A model generated the notes under the pieces. It was given only the letters and a program-made list of their open reading frames with translations. It was not told the origin of the DNA and ran no database searches. Source: Gallionella sp. (GTDB taxonomy: Bacteria > Pseudomonadota > Gammaproteobacteria > Burkholderiales > Gallionellaceae). From it: 64,000 nt of DNA. The stretch spans positions 1-64,000 of the forward strand of contig JAQTTY010000002.1 in assembly GCA_028710525.1 (NCBI GenBank). Reading direction: 5' to 3'. Below, one piece after another: positions 22,056 through 32,191 of the stretch. The position numbers were made by a program, and so were the translations under genes. Position 1 is the first letter of the stretch. Each line of letters begins with the position of its first letter.

Positions 22056-25000
22056 GCGTCCTCCCTTTGTTCCGACAACAGTTTGCTTGCCCCAGTGAAA
22101 TCGAGGTTCTCGATGGCGAGCTGTAAGCGGCGTGTGTGCTCCTTGCCATGCGCGGAGATCAGTGCGTCGCGTAGCCGCTCGAAATGTTCCAGTGCCGACA
22201 TGTCATGTGCTTGCAGAGCTTTGCGCAGGGCAGCGAGTAAGCGGGTATCAAGCGGCACCTCCGTCGTGGCGGGCGTGTCATGATCCTGTTCGTCCAGATA
22301 AGCGCTGATGGCGCGGTTGAGGGTGTATACGGTGTCGTTCAATGTCAGCAAGCGCGCGCCACTATCGGCCGCGTCGTTCTTTATGGCGAACTCGGCATCT
22401 GTCGCTAGTCGATGTGCTTGCATGGCCGCAATATTGCCTAGCATGCCGCGCAGGTTGTGCAGTTGTTTGCTTGCTGCGTCGGCGTTCTGTGCGGCGTATA
22501 ACTCGTTGACCACCGTCATCGTCGCGGGTGCCACGTTGACGAACTTGTGCAATAAGGTATGGAACAACGCTAGGTTGCCGGACAGACGCAGCAAAGCTTG
22601 TGCAGCATCCAGTCCCGCTATATTCGGTGTGACAGTGAGTTGTGTGGTCAAGGTTTGTGGCCGTAGAACAGGATAGTGCTCTTGTCGCGGTGCGATCCAT
22701 TGCAGCAGGGTGCGCAACAGCGTGGCAGGGTCTATGGGCTTGGCGATGTGTGCGTTCATACCGGCAGCCAGACTTGCACTGCGGTCGTCGGCCATCACGG
22801 CGGCGGTCATCGCGATGACGGGCAGTCTGGCATAGCGTTCTTGAGATCGAATGCGGCGGCAGGCTTCGAAGCCATCCATCACGGGCATCTGTAAGTCCAT
22901 TAATACGATGTCGTACGTTTGCTTGTCTAGTTGAGCCAAAGCTTCTTCACCATTATTGGCGACATTGACGCAGAGACCCATGTGTACCAGTAGGTCGCGC
23001 GCTACTAGTTGGTTGATCTCGTTGTCGTCGACTAACAGCACATGTGCGCCGTGGATGTTTGCAGCCAGTTCATACCAAGTTTCTTCTGCGGGACTGTTTT
23101 TGCTGAGGGGGATATTGCCTTTGGCGTTCATGATGGCGTCGAACAAGCGCGAGCTGTTCACCGGCTTGGTCAGCATCGCACTTACTTGCAGGTCTTGTAT
23201 CTCTTCCAGCAGGTTGTCTTTACTGTAGGCCGTGACCATCAGTACCACCGGCAATTTGGGCAGTTCATTTTTACTCACCATCTCACGGATGCGTCGCGTT
23301 ACGGTGACGCCATCCATCTCGGGCATCTTCCAATCTAGCAGTACCAGTTCGTAAGCTTTAGCAGCATCGGCAGCGGCTATTTGCAGCAATTTCAGCGCGG
23401 CAGGACCGGAGTCGACTTCGGTGACATCGAACTCCCACGACCGTAGCATCTGCGCGAGGATAAGGCGCGAGGTCTCACTGTCGTCTACTACCAGCACGCG
23501 CATGCCGCGTAACTTATCTGGTGCTCGGTCGATATGGGCCTGCGTTGAAATCGGTAAGGTGATGTCGAAACAGAAGCAACTGCCCTGACCATAGACGCTC
23601 TCGACCTGCAGATCGCCGCCCATCTTTTCCACCAGCTTCTTGCTGATGGTCAAACCTAGGCCGGTGCCGCCATAGTTGCGCGTGATGGAGCTATCAGCCT
23701 GACTAAATGCCTTGAACAGATTGCCTATTTGTTCGGGGCTGATGCCTATGCCGGTATCACGCACGTTGAAGCGCAGCTGTGCTTGTTGTTGGGGGCGAGT
23801 GCCTTGCAATTCTAGTAATGTGACTTTGGTATGGATCTCGCCTTTAAGAGTGAACTTGACGGCGTTACCGACCAAATTGTTCATCACCTGCCCGATACGC
23901 AGTGCGTCGCCTATCAGATAGGGCGGGATGGCAGGATCGATCTCGAAGATCAATTCCAAGCCTTTCTCTTCTGCGTGCACATTGAATAAGTCGGCGACGT
24001 TGTCCAGCAGTTGCTCTAGATCAAACTCTATCGGGTCTAGTTCCATGCGACCGGCTTCGACCTTGGAATAGTCGAGGATGTCGTTGATGATGGTCAGCAA
24101 TGCCTTGGAGGAGGTCTGAATCTTGCTCAGGTAGTCGCGCAATTTACTAGGTACACCGTGCAACTGTAGACCTAGGGTAGACAAGCCGATGATGGCGTTC
24201 ATGGGCGTGCGTATCTCGTGGCTCATATTGGCGAGGAACTCACTCTTCATGCGGTTGGCCGAGTCCGCCTGTTGTTTGGCCATGTGCAGTTTCTGCTCGT
24301 GGAGATGCTGCTCGGTCATGTCATAGTTGACGCCTATCATGCGCAGTGGTTTGCCCTGAGCATCGAAACTGGTCTTGGATACCGCTTTGATGAAATGTAT
24401 AGAACTGTCCGGCCAGATCACACGAAACTCTATCGTGTAGTCGCGCTCTCCGCGCAGTGCCGCCTGTATCTCGGCCTCTGCGGTAGCTTTGTCGTCTGGG
24501 TGGATGGCGCTGGACCAAGCCTCGTAGGCACCGCCGAAATCCTGCTCGCGTATGCCGTACAGTTTGTACATCACTTCGTCCCATACCAATGTGTTGTTGG
24601 GAATGTCCCAATCCCAGATGCCGATGATGCCTGCCGAGGCGGCGGCCTTAAGCCGTTCCTTACCGACGGCGGTGTCCTGTGCGGCGGCGAGGCGTTCGCT
24701 GATGTCTACCACGGATATGACCAGATGCTCGCTATCGTCGGCACGCAACTGTGTCATACACACTTCCACCGGAAACGCATGGCCGTCCTGATGCAAGCCG
24801 GATAAGTCATGATTGCAGTAATTGGTCAGTTTGTGACCTTGTGCGCTGGGATCCTCGCGCATCTTTAAGTAGTTTTCTTGGTTGTGCTGCGGGATGAGTA
24901 TCTGTACCTTTTCCCCCAGTATCGCTTCTTGCGGATAGCCGAACACTTGCTCCAACATATCGCTGGTACGCACGATATTGCCCTGCTCATCCACCACCAG

Positions 25001-25813
25001 TATGCATTCCGGCATGGTGTTGATGATGCCGCTGGCGTAAGCCTCGTTGCGTGCAACTATTCGCAGCATGCGGCGCTGGTTGCGATGCATGTGCCAGATC
25101 ATTAACAGCATCAAGGTGCCGGATAAGATGAAGACTAGGCGATAACGGTCGGCTAGTTTTTCTGCAGCGCGTACTTCCTGCTGGGTGCGTTCCTGCAGCA
25201 TCTGGTAGAACTCTGCGATGGGCTGCATGATTTGCAGTTTGATCTGGTGGTAGGTCTGGTCATTGACCATCTGACTGGCATGCATGCGCTGTGCCAAGTT
25301 AGGCTTTGATTCAATGGTCTTGATGGCACCGTATTCGAGCTGGGTGAGCGCGTCTGAATTGGACTTGGCTTGTTCCAGTTTGCTGATTTCTTCGGTGCTA
25401 AAGCCCGAGCGCTGCATTAACTCCATCAAGGGGGTGGCCGTCGTGGTCGACCTTGGGCGTACATCGTTACTATCGACTAGATCCCAATAGATGTTGTGAT
25501 AATCCAATGGACGAGGTGCGAGACCGTTGCGTATCGCGAGTATTTCCTGATAGTGCTTCTTGTAGACAGGGTCTCCGGTTGCCACATAGCTGCGCACCAT
25601 ATGTGTCAGGTCATCCGAGGTTTGGCGTAACTCGTCCGCCAGAAGAAAAGAGTTATAGCGCCGCTCGTTGGCCAGCTCGATCAGATTGACCGAGCGCACA
25701 TAGCCGACAAAAGATACCAGCATGACGGCGAAGGCCAGCAGAGTCAGCAGCAGCGTGGGGGTGTAGCGGCTTAACTTGGCGATGGATAGTTCTCGGTGTT
25801 GTTGGGCACGCAT
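22052..25813 (-). CDS. Hybrid sensor histidine kinase (PAS-PAS-HisKA-HATPase-REC-REC-HPt)
   Basis: A 1253-residue membrane kinase. TM1 about 17-38, periplasmic region to about 222, TM2 about 224-242, PAS about 255-375, PAS/PAC about 385-505, HisKA with SHEIRTPMN (His532), HATPase about 635-755, REC1 (VLVVDDSE, LLDWKMPEMDG), REC2 (LLVDDNEIN, VLMDLQMPVMDG), and a C-terminal HPt with LHNLRGMLGN. The complete phosphorelay chain in one protein points to the coupled REC-GGDEF gene as final receiver. The periplasmic signal is unknown. Confidence 0.93.
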   Translation of the reverse strand: MRAQQHRELSIAKLSRYTPTLLLTLLAFAVMLVSFVGYVRSVNLIELANERRYNSFLLADELRQTSDDLTHMVRSYVATGDPVYKKHYQEILAIRNGLAPRPLDYHNIYWDLVDSNDVRPRSTTTATPLMELMQRSGFSTEEISKLEQAKSNSDALTQLEYGAIKTIESKPNLAQRMHASQMVNDQTYHQIKLQIMQPIAEFYQMLQERTQQEVRAAEKLADRYRLVFILSGTLMLLMIWHMHRNQRRMLRIVARNEAYASGIINTMPECILVVDEQGNIVRTSDMLEQVFGYPQEAILGEKVQILIPQHNQENYLKMREDPSAQGHKLTNYCNHDLSGLHQDGHAFPVEVCMTQLRADDSEHLVISVVDISERLAAAQDTAVGKERLKAAASAGIIGIWDWDIPNNTLVWDEVMYKLYGIREQDFGGAYEAWSSAIHPDDKATAEAEIQAALRGERDYTIEFRVIWPDSSIHFIKAVSKTSFDAQGKPLRMIGVNYDMTEQHLHEQKLHMAKQQADSANRMKSEFLANMSHEIRTPMNAIIGLSTLGLQLHGVPSKLRDYLSKIQTSSKALLTIINDILDYSKVEAGRMELDPIEFDLEQLLDNVADLFNVHAEEKGLELIFEIDPAIPPYLIGDALRIGQVMNNLVGNAVKFTLKGEIHTKVTLLELQGTRPQQQAQLRFNVRDTGIGISPEQIGNLFKAFSQADSSITRNYGGTGLGLTISKKLVEKMGGDLQVESVYGQGSCFCFDITLPISTQAHIDRAPDKLRGMRVLVVDDSETSRLILAQMLRSWEFDVTEVDSGPAALKLLQIAAADAAKAYELVLLDWKMPEMDGVTVTRRIREMVSKNELPKLPVVLMVTAYSKDNLLEEIQDLQVSAMLTKPVNSSRLFDAIMNAKGNIPLSKNSPAEETWYELAANIHGAHVLLVDDNEINQLVARDLLVHMGLCVNVANNGEEALAQLDKQTYDIVLMDLQMPVMDGFEACRRIRSQERYARLPVIAMTAAVMADDRSASLAAGMNAHIAKPIDPATLLRTLLQWIAPRQEHYPVLRPQTLTTQLTVTPNIAGLDAAQALLRLSGNLALFHTLLHKFVNVAPATMTVVNELYAAQNADAASKQLHNLRGMLGNIAAMQAHRLATDAEFAIKNDAADSGARLLTLNDTVYTLNRAISAYLDEQDHDTPATTEVPLDTRLLAALRKALQAHDMSALEHFERLRDALISAHGKEHTRRLQLAIENLDFTGASKLLSEQREDA

Positions 25814-25963
25814 CTACTGTTCCTTTGTGGATCCGGATGCGTCTGTTCGAGACGCACTATTCAGAACTCACATTAGAGCAATCAGCCACACGTTCAGATG
25901 TGTGTATTAGGTGGTAGAAATCCCAGCTTTTCTCAGGCTAGGACTGTGGGACTAGGGAAGTAA

Positions 25964-26635
25964 CTAGAGTGCGTCTGGAAATGGATCGTGGCTCAGGCGC
26001 AGTGCGTCATAGACCTTAAGGGCTGCGTAGGCATCGTTGGCGGCGTATAGCAGTTGTGCGTCGCTGAGTTCGTGTTGCGACCAGTTCGAGGTGGTGACCT
26101 TGCGTGATTTGGCGAAGCGTTGTCCATAAACTACGGCGACTGCCGCACGTACACCCATCTCCTTGTGATAGCCATGCATGCTGAACACGCGATTGAGGTC
26201 TAGCAGTCCGGCGGGTTTGACGCCTAGGCGATTCAGGATGTGTTTGTGGTCAGATTGCAGGCCGAAGCCGACCTTGAGTAGCTGTGCGTCGCTAAGCAAC
26301 TTGATCAGATAGGGATGCGCGGCGGGATGATGGATCTGGAACAGATAAGCTTCGTCCTGCAAGGCGAACTGCAGCAGGTGTGGGCCGCTGCTGACATCGC
26401 CTGTGACGAAGGTGGGTTTGGACTCGGTATCGAAACCCACTGTGCCAGCTGCTAGGATCTTGTCGCAGGCGGCGGCAAACTCAGCCTCGTGCTCAGGAAC
26501 GTGGATACGCGCCAGCTCTAGGCCGGGGAATAAGGGCAATAGTGCAATCGCCGCCTTATCGGGCACGGGCTTGGTCTTGCTTAGATGCGGTTTCTTCTTT
26601 GCGGGAGCAGGCTGGTCAGGAGCGATATCGGACAT
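25964..26635 (-). CDS. DEDDy 3'-5' exonuclease domain protein (RNase D-like)
   Basis: A 223-residue protein with the DEDDy exonuclease fold of RNase D and WRN: Exo I GFDTESKP (Asp and Glu), Exo II KVGFGLQSDHKHI, Exo III LLYAANDAYAALKVY (Tyr and Asp). The HRDC domains of true RNase D are absent, as in stand-alone plant/bacterial WRN-exo-like proteins. Substrate (RNA or DNA ends) uncertain. Start at ATG 26635 (MSDIAPDQPAPAKKK), because the upstream extension to 26755 does not look conserved. A Lys/Pro-rich leader of about 40 residues precedes the domain. Confidence 0.85.
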   Translation of the reverse strand: MSDIAPDQPAPAKKKPHLSKTKPVPDKAAIALLPLFPGLELARIHVPEHEAEFAAACDKILAAGTVGFDTESKPTFVTGDVSSGPHLLQFALQDEAYLFQIHHPAAHPYLIKLLSDAQLLKVGFGLQSDHKHILNRLGVKPAGLLDLNRVFSMHGYHKEMGVRAAVAVVYGQRFAKSRKVTTSNWSQHELSDAQLLYAANDAYAALKVYDALRLSHDPFPDAL

Positions 26636-26807
26636 GGGGTCTAGTGTTGGTAGAGCATAGGGACGCAGGTTAGACCATAGTGGTGCATAAGGCGAGTGGC
26701 TATCGTAGCGGGCGAGGGAACTATGCCGCGTGCAGGGTATCCATCTCTGTGACATAGTGGCGCATTCATGCGGTTACCCGCAGCAACATCAAGAGAAAGA
26801 ACAAGAC

Positions 26808-27116
26808 ATGCAGATCAGATTTATTAGCGCTCCAGCCGGCAGTAACAGCTTGTGGCAAAAGATTTTGGCCTTCATCTTCACCACAGTGTTGGTGCTGTTA
26901 GCACTAACCTTCTCCGCAGTATTGGTGGTGGTTGTGCTGGTGGTCGGCGCGCTGGCGTGGGCTTATCTGTGGTGGAAGACACGCACATTGCGCAAGCAGA
27001 TGAAGGAATTCGCGCCGCGTATGGATCGCACCCGTGCCTACGACGCTAAGCAGGAAGAAGTGCAGCGAGGCGGTGTCGTAATAGAAGGGGAAGTGACTCG
27101 CGTCGATGTGACCTGA
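26808..27116 (+). CDS. Small membrane protein
   Basis: A 102-residue protein with a long hydrophobic segment or two close helices (about 22-58: ILAFIFTTVLVLLALTF, VLVVVVLVVGALAWAYLW) followed by a charged cytoplasmic tail (RTLRKQMKEF...). Start at ATG 26808 after AAGAGAAAGA. Family not recognised; small proteins of this kind are common next to housekeeping genes. Confidence 0.7.
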   Translation: MQIRFISAPAGSNSLWQKILAFIFTTVLVLLALTFSAVLVVVVLVVGALAWAYLWWKTRTLRKQMKEFAPRMDRTRAYDAKQEEVQRGGVVIEGEVTRVDVT

Positions 27117-27167
27117 GTTCCGTGCGAGCGGTGGTCTAGGTTTATCCAGCTGAGTCTTGGTTGTGAT

Positions 27168-29483
27168 TCAGATACAGGCACTATGCACTTGCGCCATGTC
27201 AGTGAGCCCAGCTAACACTTTTTCTATGCCATCTTGTTTGAGTGTCCGCATCCCTTCGTCTATGCCTATTTGCAGGTATTCAGATCCACTCGAATGCTGT
27301 CGCACCATGTGACGCAATGTCGGTGTGGCGCGCAGTAATTCATATAGCCCTATACGTCCCTTGTATCCTCCATTACAGGCTTTGCAGCCTACCGCTTGTT
27401 TGAGATATAGCCTCCCATCATCTTGGCCAAAGCGATCACGCCAGTGGCGGATGATAGCCTCTCTTTCGTTCAGCGAAGGTGGGTTAAGATGGGCCGAAAG
27501 ATGATATTCGATGGCAAGGTCTTCCAGTTCTCGCGCAGATATCTCTTCTTGCTGTGCACAGGCAGGACATATCAGACGAGCAAGGCGCTGCGCGACGATA
27601 GCGAGTAATGCGTCGGAAAGATTGAACGGATCGATGCCCAGGTCGATCAATCGTGCTACGGTCTCCGATGCGGAATTGGTGTGTAAGGTCGAGAGCACTA
27701 AGTGTCCGGTCATGGATGCCTCTAGCGCGATGCTTGCTGTCTCTTTGTCGCGCATCTCACCTATCATGATGATGTCCGGGTCGGCACGTAGGAAGGCGTG
27801 CAATATGTCAGCGAAGGTCAGGCCTATCTTGCTGTTGATCTGTACTTGGCAGAGATGAGGTTGCACGATCTCTACGGGGTCCTCCGCCGTCCATATCTTG
27901 CGATCGACGGTGTTCAACTCTTTTAGTACAGAATGTAGCGTAGTGGTCTTGCCGCTCCCAGTAGGCCCGCATACCAGTATCAAGCCATAAGGTCGCTGGA
28001 ACAGTTCGCGGAACATCTCCATGTCGCGCGCTGACATCCCCAATCGATCAAGCGGCAAGGGTTCGCCGGAAGGTAATACTCGGATGGTGATGAATTCTGT
28101 CCCGTGTATGGTGGGAACACTCGCGACACGCAGATCCACTCGCCTACCGTCGCGCAAGGGGAAGGAGATCTTGCCGTCTTGCGGATGGCGCTTTTCGGCG
28201 ATATCTAATTCCGCCATGATCTTGATGCGTGAGATCACAGCCCTGTGATAGGCGCCGGGAAACTCGGAGAAATGTTCCATGTGTCCATCACGACGAAAGC
28301 GGATATCCGATTCTTTACTGCCTTGGAATAGTTCGATGTGGATATCAGAGGCATCTTCTTCTAGGGCATTCAGGATGATCTGATTGACCAGATTGATGAT
28401 GGCCGAATCGTTCTCAGTAATCTCCTCGTTGACGGTCTCTTTAGCCACCATGAAGTGAGGTGTGCTTTCCAGTGTCTTCTTTGCGAGCGAGCGGAAAGCT
28501 TCCTGGCCCTCGATCAGGCTTCGTGGCATACCATGCTTGTTGATGCGTTTTATGATGTCGTTGCGCGGCGCATAGACCAGCTCGGTTCTAAGTCCGGTAA
28601 GCATGTTGAAGAACGATCTCTCGCTGGAGGAAAAAGGATCTGAGGTTGCCAAGTACAAGGTGTTGTTACTGAGCGTGACCGGTAGTGCCTGCTTGCTCTG
28701 CACTGTATCGAAAGTAACGAGCTTATCGGTCTCCGAGCTGATAGTTAATGACAATATGTCCACCATGATCACACCAGCCTGCACGCACAGTGCGCAGGTC
28801 AGATCATCTTTGCTGATGATGCTCATATCGACCAAGATCTGTCCGATAGACTGGTGTTGTAGCTTGCCTTTCATCTGACTGAGTAGCGTCAGATGTTTCT
28901 CATTGATGAGATGGTAGTAGACCAAGATATCGCCTAATAGCTGCCCTTGCTGTTCGTAGAGGTGGGCGTCGCCGGTCTGTAATTGTCTGATCTTCTCCAG
29001 TAACTCATGTTGCGACTTTACCTTAGGCCATGGGATGCGCGTATCAATGTGTTCGGGGAAAGCGTGTGCTGTCGCTACACTCCGCTTCTTTGTCGATCTG
29101 TATTCGATTTGTTCTGAATTAAAACCGAGTACGTCATTTTCGATGGGGACGGCTGTATGTCCGTTGCCATTTTGCGTGAAGGGTAGGATACGGGCCGAGG
29201 TGAACGGATCCAATGGATTTGTGTCGAGTAGAGGGAAAAGCGTATCGTGCACCTGCTTGATCGATACGATCTCACTGATGATCTCGAGCGGAAATCCTTC
29301 CCGATCTTCTCTATCCTCCAGTAGTAATGAGTTCAGATATTTTAGGGTCTCACTCTCCCCCCAGATCAGTTCTATCCTTTGCAGGATACGTTGATGTCTA
29401 TCCTGCAGTTTTACGGGGAAGTGCGCCCCCACCTGCTCGAAAGCCTTTGTGATTTTGGGGAAAGAGGTGGTTTCGGTGCTCAT
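27168..29483 (-). CDS. GspE/PilB-like secretion or pilus ATPase, orphan
   Basis: A 771-residue type II secretion/type IV pilus ATPase. A novel N-terminal region (about 15-90) is followed by an MshEN/T2SSE_N-type domain and the ATPase core: Walker A GPTGSGKTTTLHS, Asp box and Walker B (PDIIMIGEMRD), His box (GHLVLSTLHTNSA), and the Zn-binding tetracysteine CPAC..CKAC. Start at ATG 29483 with GGGAGCGGCA. No other gsp or pil genes are nearby, so it must serve a system encoded elsewhere. Its first ~75 residues resemble the start of the ankyrin protein at 56398-57306. Confidence 0.88.
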   Translation of the reverse strand: MSTETTSFPKITKAFEQVGAHFPVKLQDRHQRILQRIELIWGESETLKYLNSLLLEDREDREGFPLEIISEIVSIKQVHDTLFPLLDTNPLDPFTSARILPFTQNGNGHTAVPIENDVLGFNSEQIEYRSTKKRSVATAHAFPEHIDTRIPWPKVKSQHELLEKIRQLQTGDAHLYEQQGQLLGDILVYYHLINEKHLTLLSQMKGKLQHQSIGQILVDMSIISKDDLTCALCVQAGVIMVDILSLTISSETDKLVTFDTVQSKQALPVTLSNNTLYLATSDPFSSSERSFFNMLTGLRTELVYAPRNDIIKRINKHGMPRSLIEGQEAFRSLAKKTLESTPHFMVAKETVNEEITENDSAIINLVNQIILNALEEDASDIHIELFQGSKESDIRFRRDGHMEHFSEFPGAYHRAVISRIKIMAELDIAEKRHPQDGKISFPLRDGRRVDLRVASVPTIHGTEFITIRVLPSGEPLPLDRLGMSARDMEMFRELFQRPYGLILVCGPTGSGKTTTLHSVLKELNTVDRKIWTAEDPVEIVQPHLCQVQINSKIGLTFADILHAFLRADPDIIMIGEMRDKETASIALEASMTGHLVLSTLHTNSASETVARLIDLGIDPFNLSDALLAIVAQRLARLICPACAQQEEISARELEDLAIEYHLSAHLNPPSLNEREAIIRHWRDRFGQDDGRLYLKQAVGCKACNGGYKGRIGLYELLRATPTLRHMVRQHSSGSEYLQIGIDEGMRTLKQDGIEKVLAGLTDMAQVHSACI

Positions 29484-29745
29484 TGCCGCTCCCAAAAGTT
29501 GTTATAGGGCGATGCTCTATAACTGGAGATTCAATACTGTGTGGATAGAAACCGATAGCGTTAAGACGCAGACAAGATCGACTTCCTCACGGTCAAATTA
29601 TGCGCCGCTGAGTAAGGGTTGTCTGCATCAAAGTGCACGCACTACATGACTGCCAAGGCTGGCGTAATGAGGACGATAGAGGATTTTTAATGAGGGACGA
29701 TATGTGAACTGATGCAAGCACTCGACGATTTCTTATCCGCAAAAT

Positions 29746-30177
29746 TCAAGTCGTGATGTGCTCTGCTTCTGATGTGGTGATGATGATGCGGCTACCGTGC
29801 ATCGCATGGATGATGCCGAAAGCGGCATCCGGCATCTCAGCACGTAGCTTGTCCGCTTCCCATTGTCGGCCCATATAACTCACACGTGCCGAGCTTTCGT
29901 CCATCCACTCCAGTATTTCTACACGCTGACCGATATCCGAGGGACGCTTTCCGCGCGGCTTGGCGGGTTTACGTTTGCGGATCAGCATCACGATTCCAGA
30001 ATGTACGATGGCGCCCACTAGCAATACCGCGATCTGTATCTCGCCTGAAGCGCCCATATAGTCGGCTAATGCTGGATAGAAAAAAGCAAAGCCGATAGCG
30101 AAGAGATAGAAACTGCCAATGGCGAATTCGGCAAGGATGCATAAGACACCGAACACCGACCATGAGATGAAATCCAT
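29746..30177 (-). CDS. NfeD family membrane protein (short form)
   Basis: A 143-residue protein with two or three transmembrane helices in residues 5-68 and a C-terminal OB-fold (GQRVEILEWMDESSARVSYMGRQWEA), the short NfeD type. NfeD proteins usually pair with a stomatin/SPFH (prohibitin-like) protein in membrane quality control; no such partner is in this window. AGGAG 8 nt before the ATG. The 262 bp upstream, towards the GspE-like gene, shows no features. Confidence 0.85.
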   Translation of the reverse strand: MDFISWSVFGVLCILAEFAIGSFYLFAIGFAFFYPALADYMGASGEIQIAVLLVGAIVHSGIVMLIRKRKPAKPRGKRPSDIGQRVEILEWMDESSARVSYMGRQWEADKLRAEMPDAAFGIIHAMHGSRIIITTSEAEHITT

Positions 30178-30340
30178 AGATGTACTCCTGTAACAAAGTG
30201 TGTGCTATGTGACGGCGAGGCCGTCGGCAAGTTTCGCATTCTAGTTTGCATCTGCCCGCATAAGTACCCTGAACTTTGCTCAACCTTCTATCGCCAGTAT
30301 CCTAATGGCCATCAACGTGGCACTCACAGGAGAGATAACT

Positions 30341-32059
30341 ATGAAAATTTCGATACCAGTCTGCATGTTGTTGTGTGCTGCATTGTGCTGTGCAAGCAGC
30401 ACGGTGACGGCAGCTACACCAGTAGCCGCGCGGCATGGCATGGTCGTGAGTGCGCAACATCTGGCCACACAGGTTGGTGTCGATGTACTCAAAGCGGGTG
30501 GTAATGCTGTCGATGCAGCAGTCGCGGTGGGCTATGCGCTGGCAGTGGTCTATCCGGCGGCAGGCAATTTGGGTGGTGGCGGGTTTATGACCTTGCAGAT
30601 GGCCGATGGCCGGAAGTCTTTCCTAGATTTTCGTGAGCAAGCGCCCTTGGCTGCACATGCGAATATGTATTTGGACAGCGCGGGCAAGGTGATACCGGGC
30701 GCTAGCACGCTGGGATATCTCGCGGTAGGTGTGCCGGGTACGGTGTCTGGTTTGGAAATGGCACGCAGCCGTTATGGCAGTTTGTCCCGTGCACGTTTGA
30801 TTTCGCCCGCCATCCGTTTGGCTAGCAAAGGTTTCGTGTTGCGTGCCGGCGACATTACGATGTTGCATACCGCTACCGAGGCGTTTCGCAACGATGCGGC
30901 CAGTGCGGCCATCTTCCTCAAGCAGGGCCAGCCTTATCAGGTTGGCGATACCTTGCGTCAGCTCGACCTTGCACACACCTTGCGTTTGATACGCGATCAC
31001 GGAGCGGCGGGTTTCTATCAGGGCGAGGTTGCGCAGTCGCTGGTGGCAGCTAGCAAGGCGGGGCAGGGCATAATCACGCAAGCTGATTTAGACGGCTATC
31101 GCGCGAAATTCAGGCAGCCAGTGGAGTGCAGCTATCGTGGTTACGGCATTGTCTCCGCGCCGCCTCCGAGTTCAGGGGGGGTGACCTTGTGTGAGATGCT
31201 CAATATATTGGAAGCTTATCCATTGGCTGAACTGGGCTATCGTTCCGCACAGTCCATGCAGTATCAGATCGAAGCGATGCGTCACGCGTATGTAGATCGC
31301 AACAGTTATCTGGGCGACCCAGATTTCGTCAGTAATCCTGTCGAGAATTTGTTGGACAAAGATTACGCGGCACGCATACGTGAGCAAATTTCACCCCAGC
31401 AAGCCGGAGATTCGCACGCGCTCAAACCCGGCGTGGCCCCGCACGAGGGCAGTAACACCACGCATTACTCTATCGTGGACCGCTGGGGTAATGCGGTGGC
31501 GGTCACCTACACACTGAACGATTGGTTCGGCGCCAAGGTCACTGCGGCTGGCACGGGCGTGTTGCTTAATAACGAGATGGATGATTTCACCAGCAAGGTG
31601 GGTGTGCCCAATCAGTTCGGATTGATGCAGGGTGCGGCTAATAGTATTGCGCCGGGTAAGCGCCCGCTCAGTTCGATGTCGCCCACTATCGTGACGCAGA
31701 ATGGCAAGCCTATGCTGGTGCTGGGTACGCCGGGCGGCAGTCGCATCATCACCGTGGTGTTGCTGACCATCTTGAACGTCATCGACTATGGCATGGATGT
31801 GCAGCAGGCGGTGGATGCGCCGCGCTTCCATCAGCAATGGTTGCCCGACTTCACCAATCTAGAAGCTGCTGCGATCAGCGATGACACACGCGCCACCTTA
31901 GAAAGTTGGGGGCAAAAGTTCGGTCCGCCGCAGGCGGCTAACCATGTTGCCGCCATCATAATCGGTGCTCCCGCATTAGGTGCTGAGCCAGTGGGCAAGA
32001 ACCGCTATTACGGTGCCAATGACACGCGCCGCGATACCGGTTTGGCGCTGGGTTATTGA
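30341..32059 (+). CDS. ggt: Gamma-glutamyltranspeptidase
   Basis: A 572-residue periplasmic proenzyme that cleaves glutathione gamma-glutamyl bonds. Signal peptide MKISIPVCMLLCAALCCASSTVTA. The autocleavage site is NTTHYSIVDRWGNAVAVTYTLN, where the second Thr becomes the small-subunit N-terminal nucleophile; RPLSSMSPTIV and LGTPGGSRI line the active site. Start ATG 30341 with AGGAGAGATAACT; the frame open to 30305 is not needed. Single gene. Confidence 0.95.
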   Translation: MKISIPVCMLLCAALCCASSTVTAATPVAARHGMVVSAQHLATQVGVDVLKAGGNAVDAAVAVGYALAVVYPAAGNLGGGGFMTLQMADGRKSFLDFREQAPLAAHANMYLDSAGKVIPGASTLGYLAVGVPGTVSGLEMARSRYGSLSRARLISPAIRLASKGFVLRAGDITMLHTATEAFRNDAASAAIFLKQGQPYQVGDTLRQLDLAHTLRLIRDHGAAGFYQGEVAQSLVAASKAGQGIITQADLDGYRAKFRQPVECSYRGYGIVSAPPPSSGGVTLCEMLNILEAYPLAELGYRSAQSMQYQIEAMRHAYVDRNSYLGDPDFVSNPVENLLDKDYAARIREQISPQQAGDSHALKPGVAPHEGSNTTHYSIVDRWGNAVAVTYTLNDWFGAKVTAAGTGVLLNNEMDDFTSKVGVPNQFGLMQGAANSIAPGKRPLSSMSPTIVTQNGKPMLVLGTPGGSRIITVVLLTILNVIDYGMDVQQAVDAPRFHQQWLPDFTNLEAAAISDDTRATLESWGQKFGPPQAANHVAAIIIGAPALGAEPVGKNRYYGANDTRRDTGLALGY

Positions 32060-32191
32060 CGGTGTCAGCAACAAGATTAAATCTTAGTTAAAGTCACAAG
32101 CTAGTCTACAGGGTGAAATTTTTTATTTTTGTACACCCAGTTATTGAGTAGAATTCCCAACCCAGTGTGTGCAATCTTGGTAGAAGAAAAT

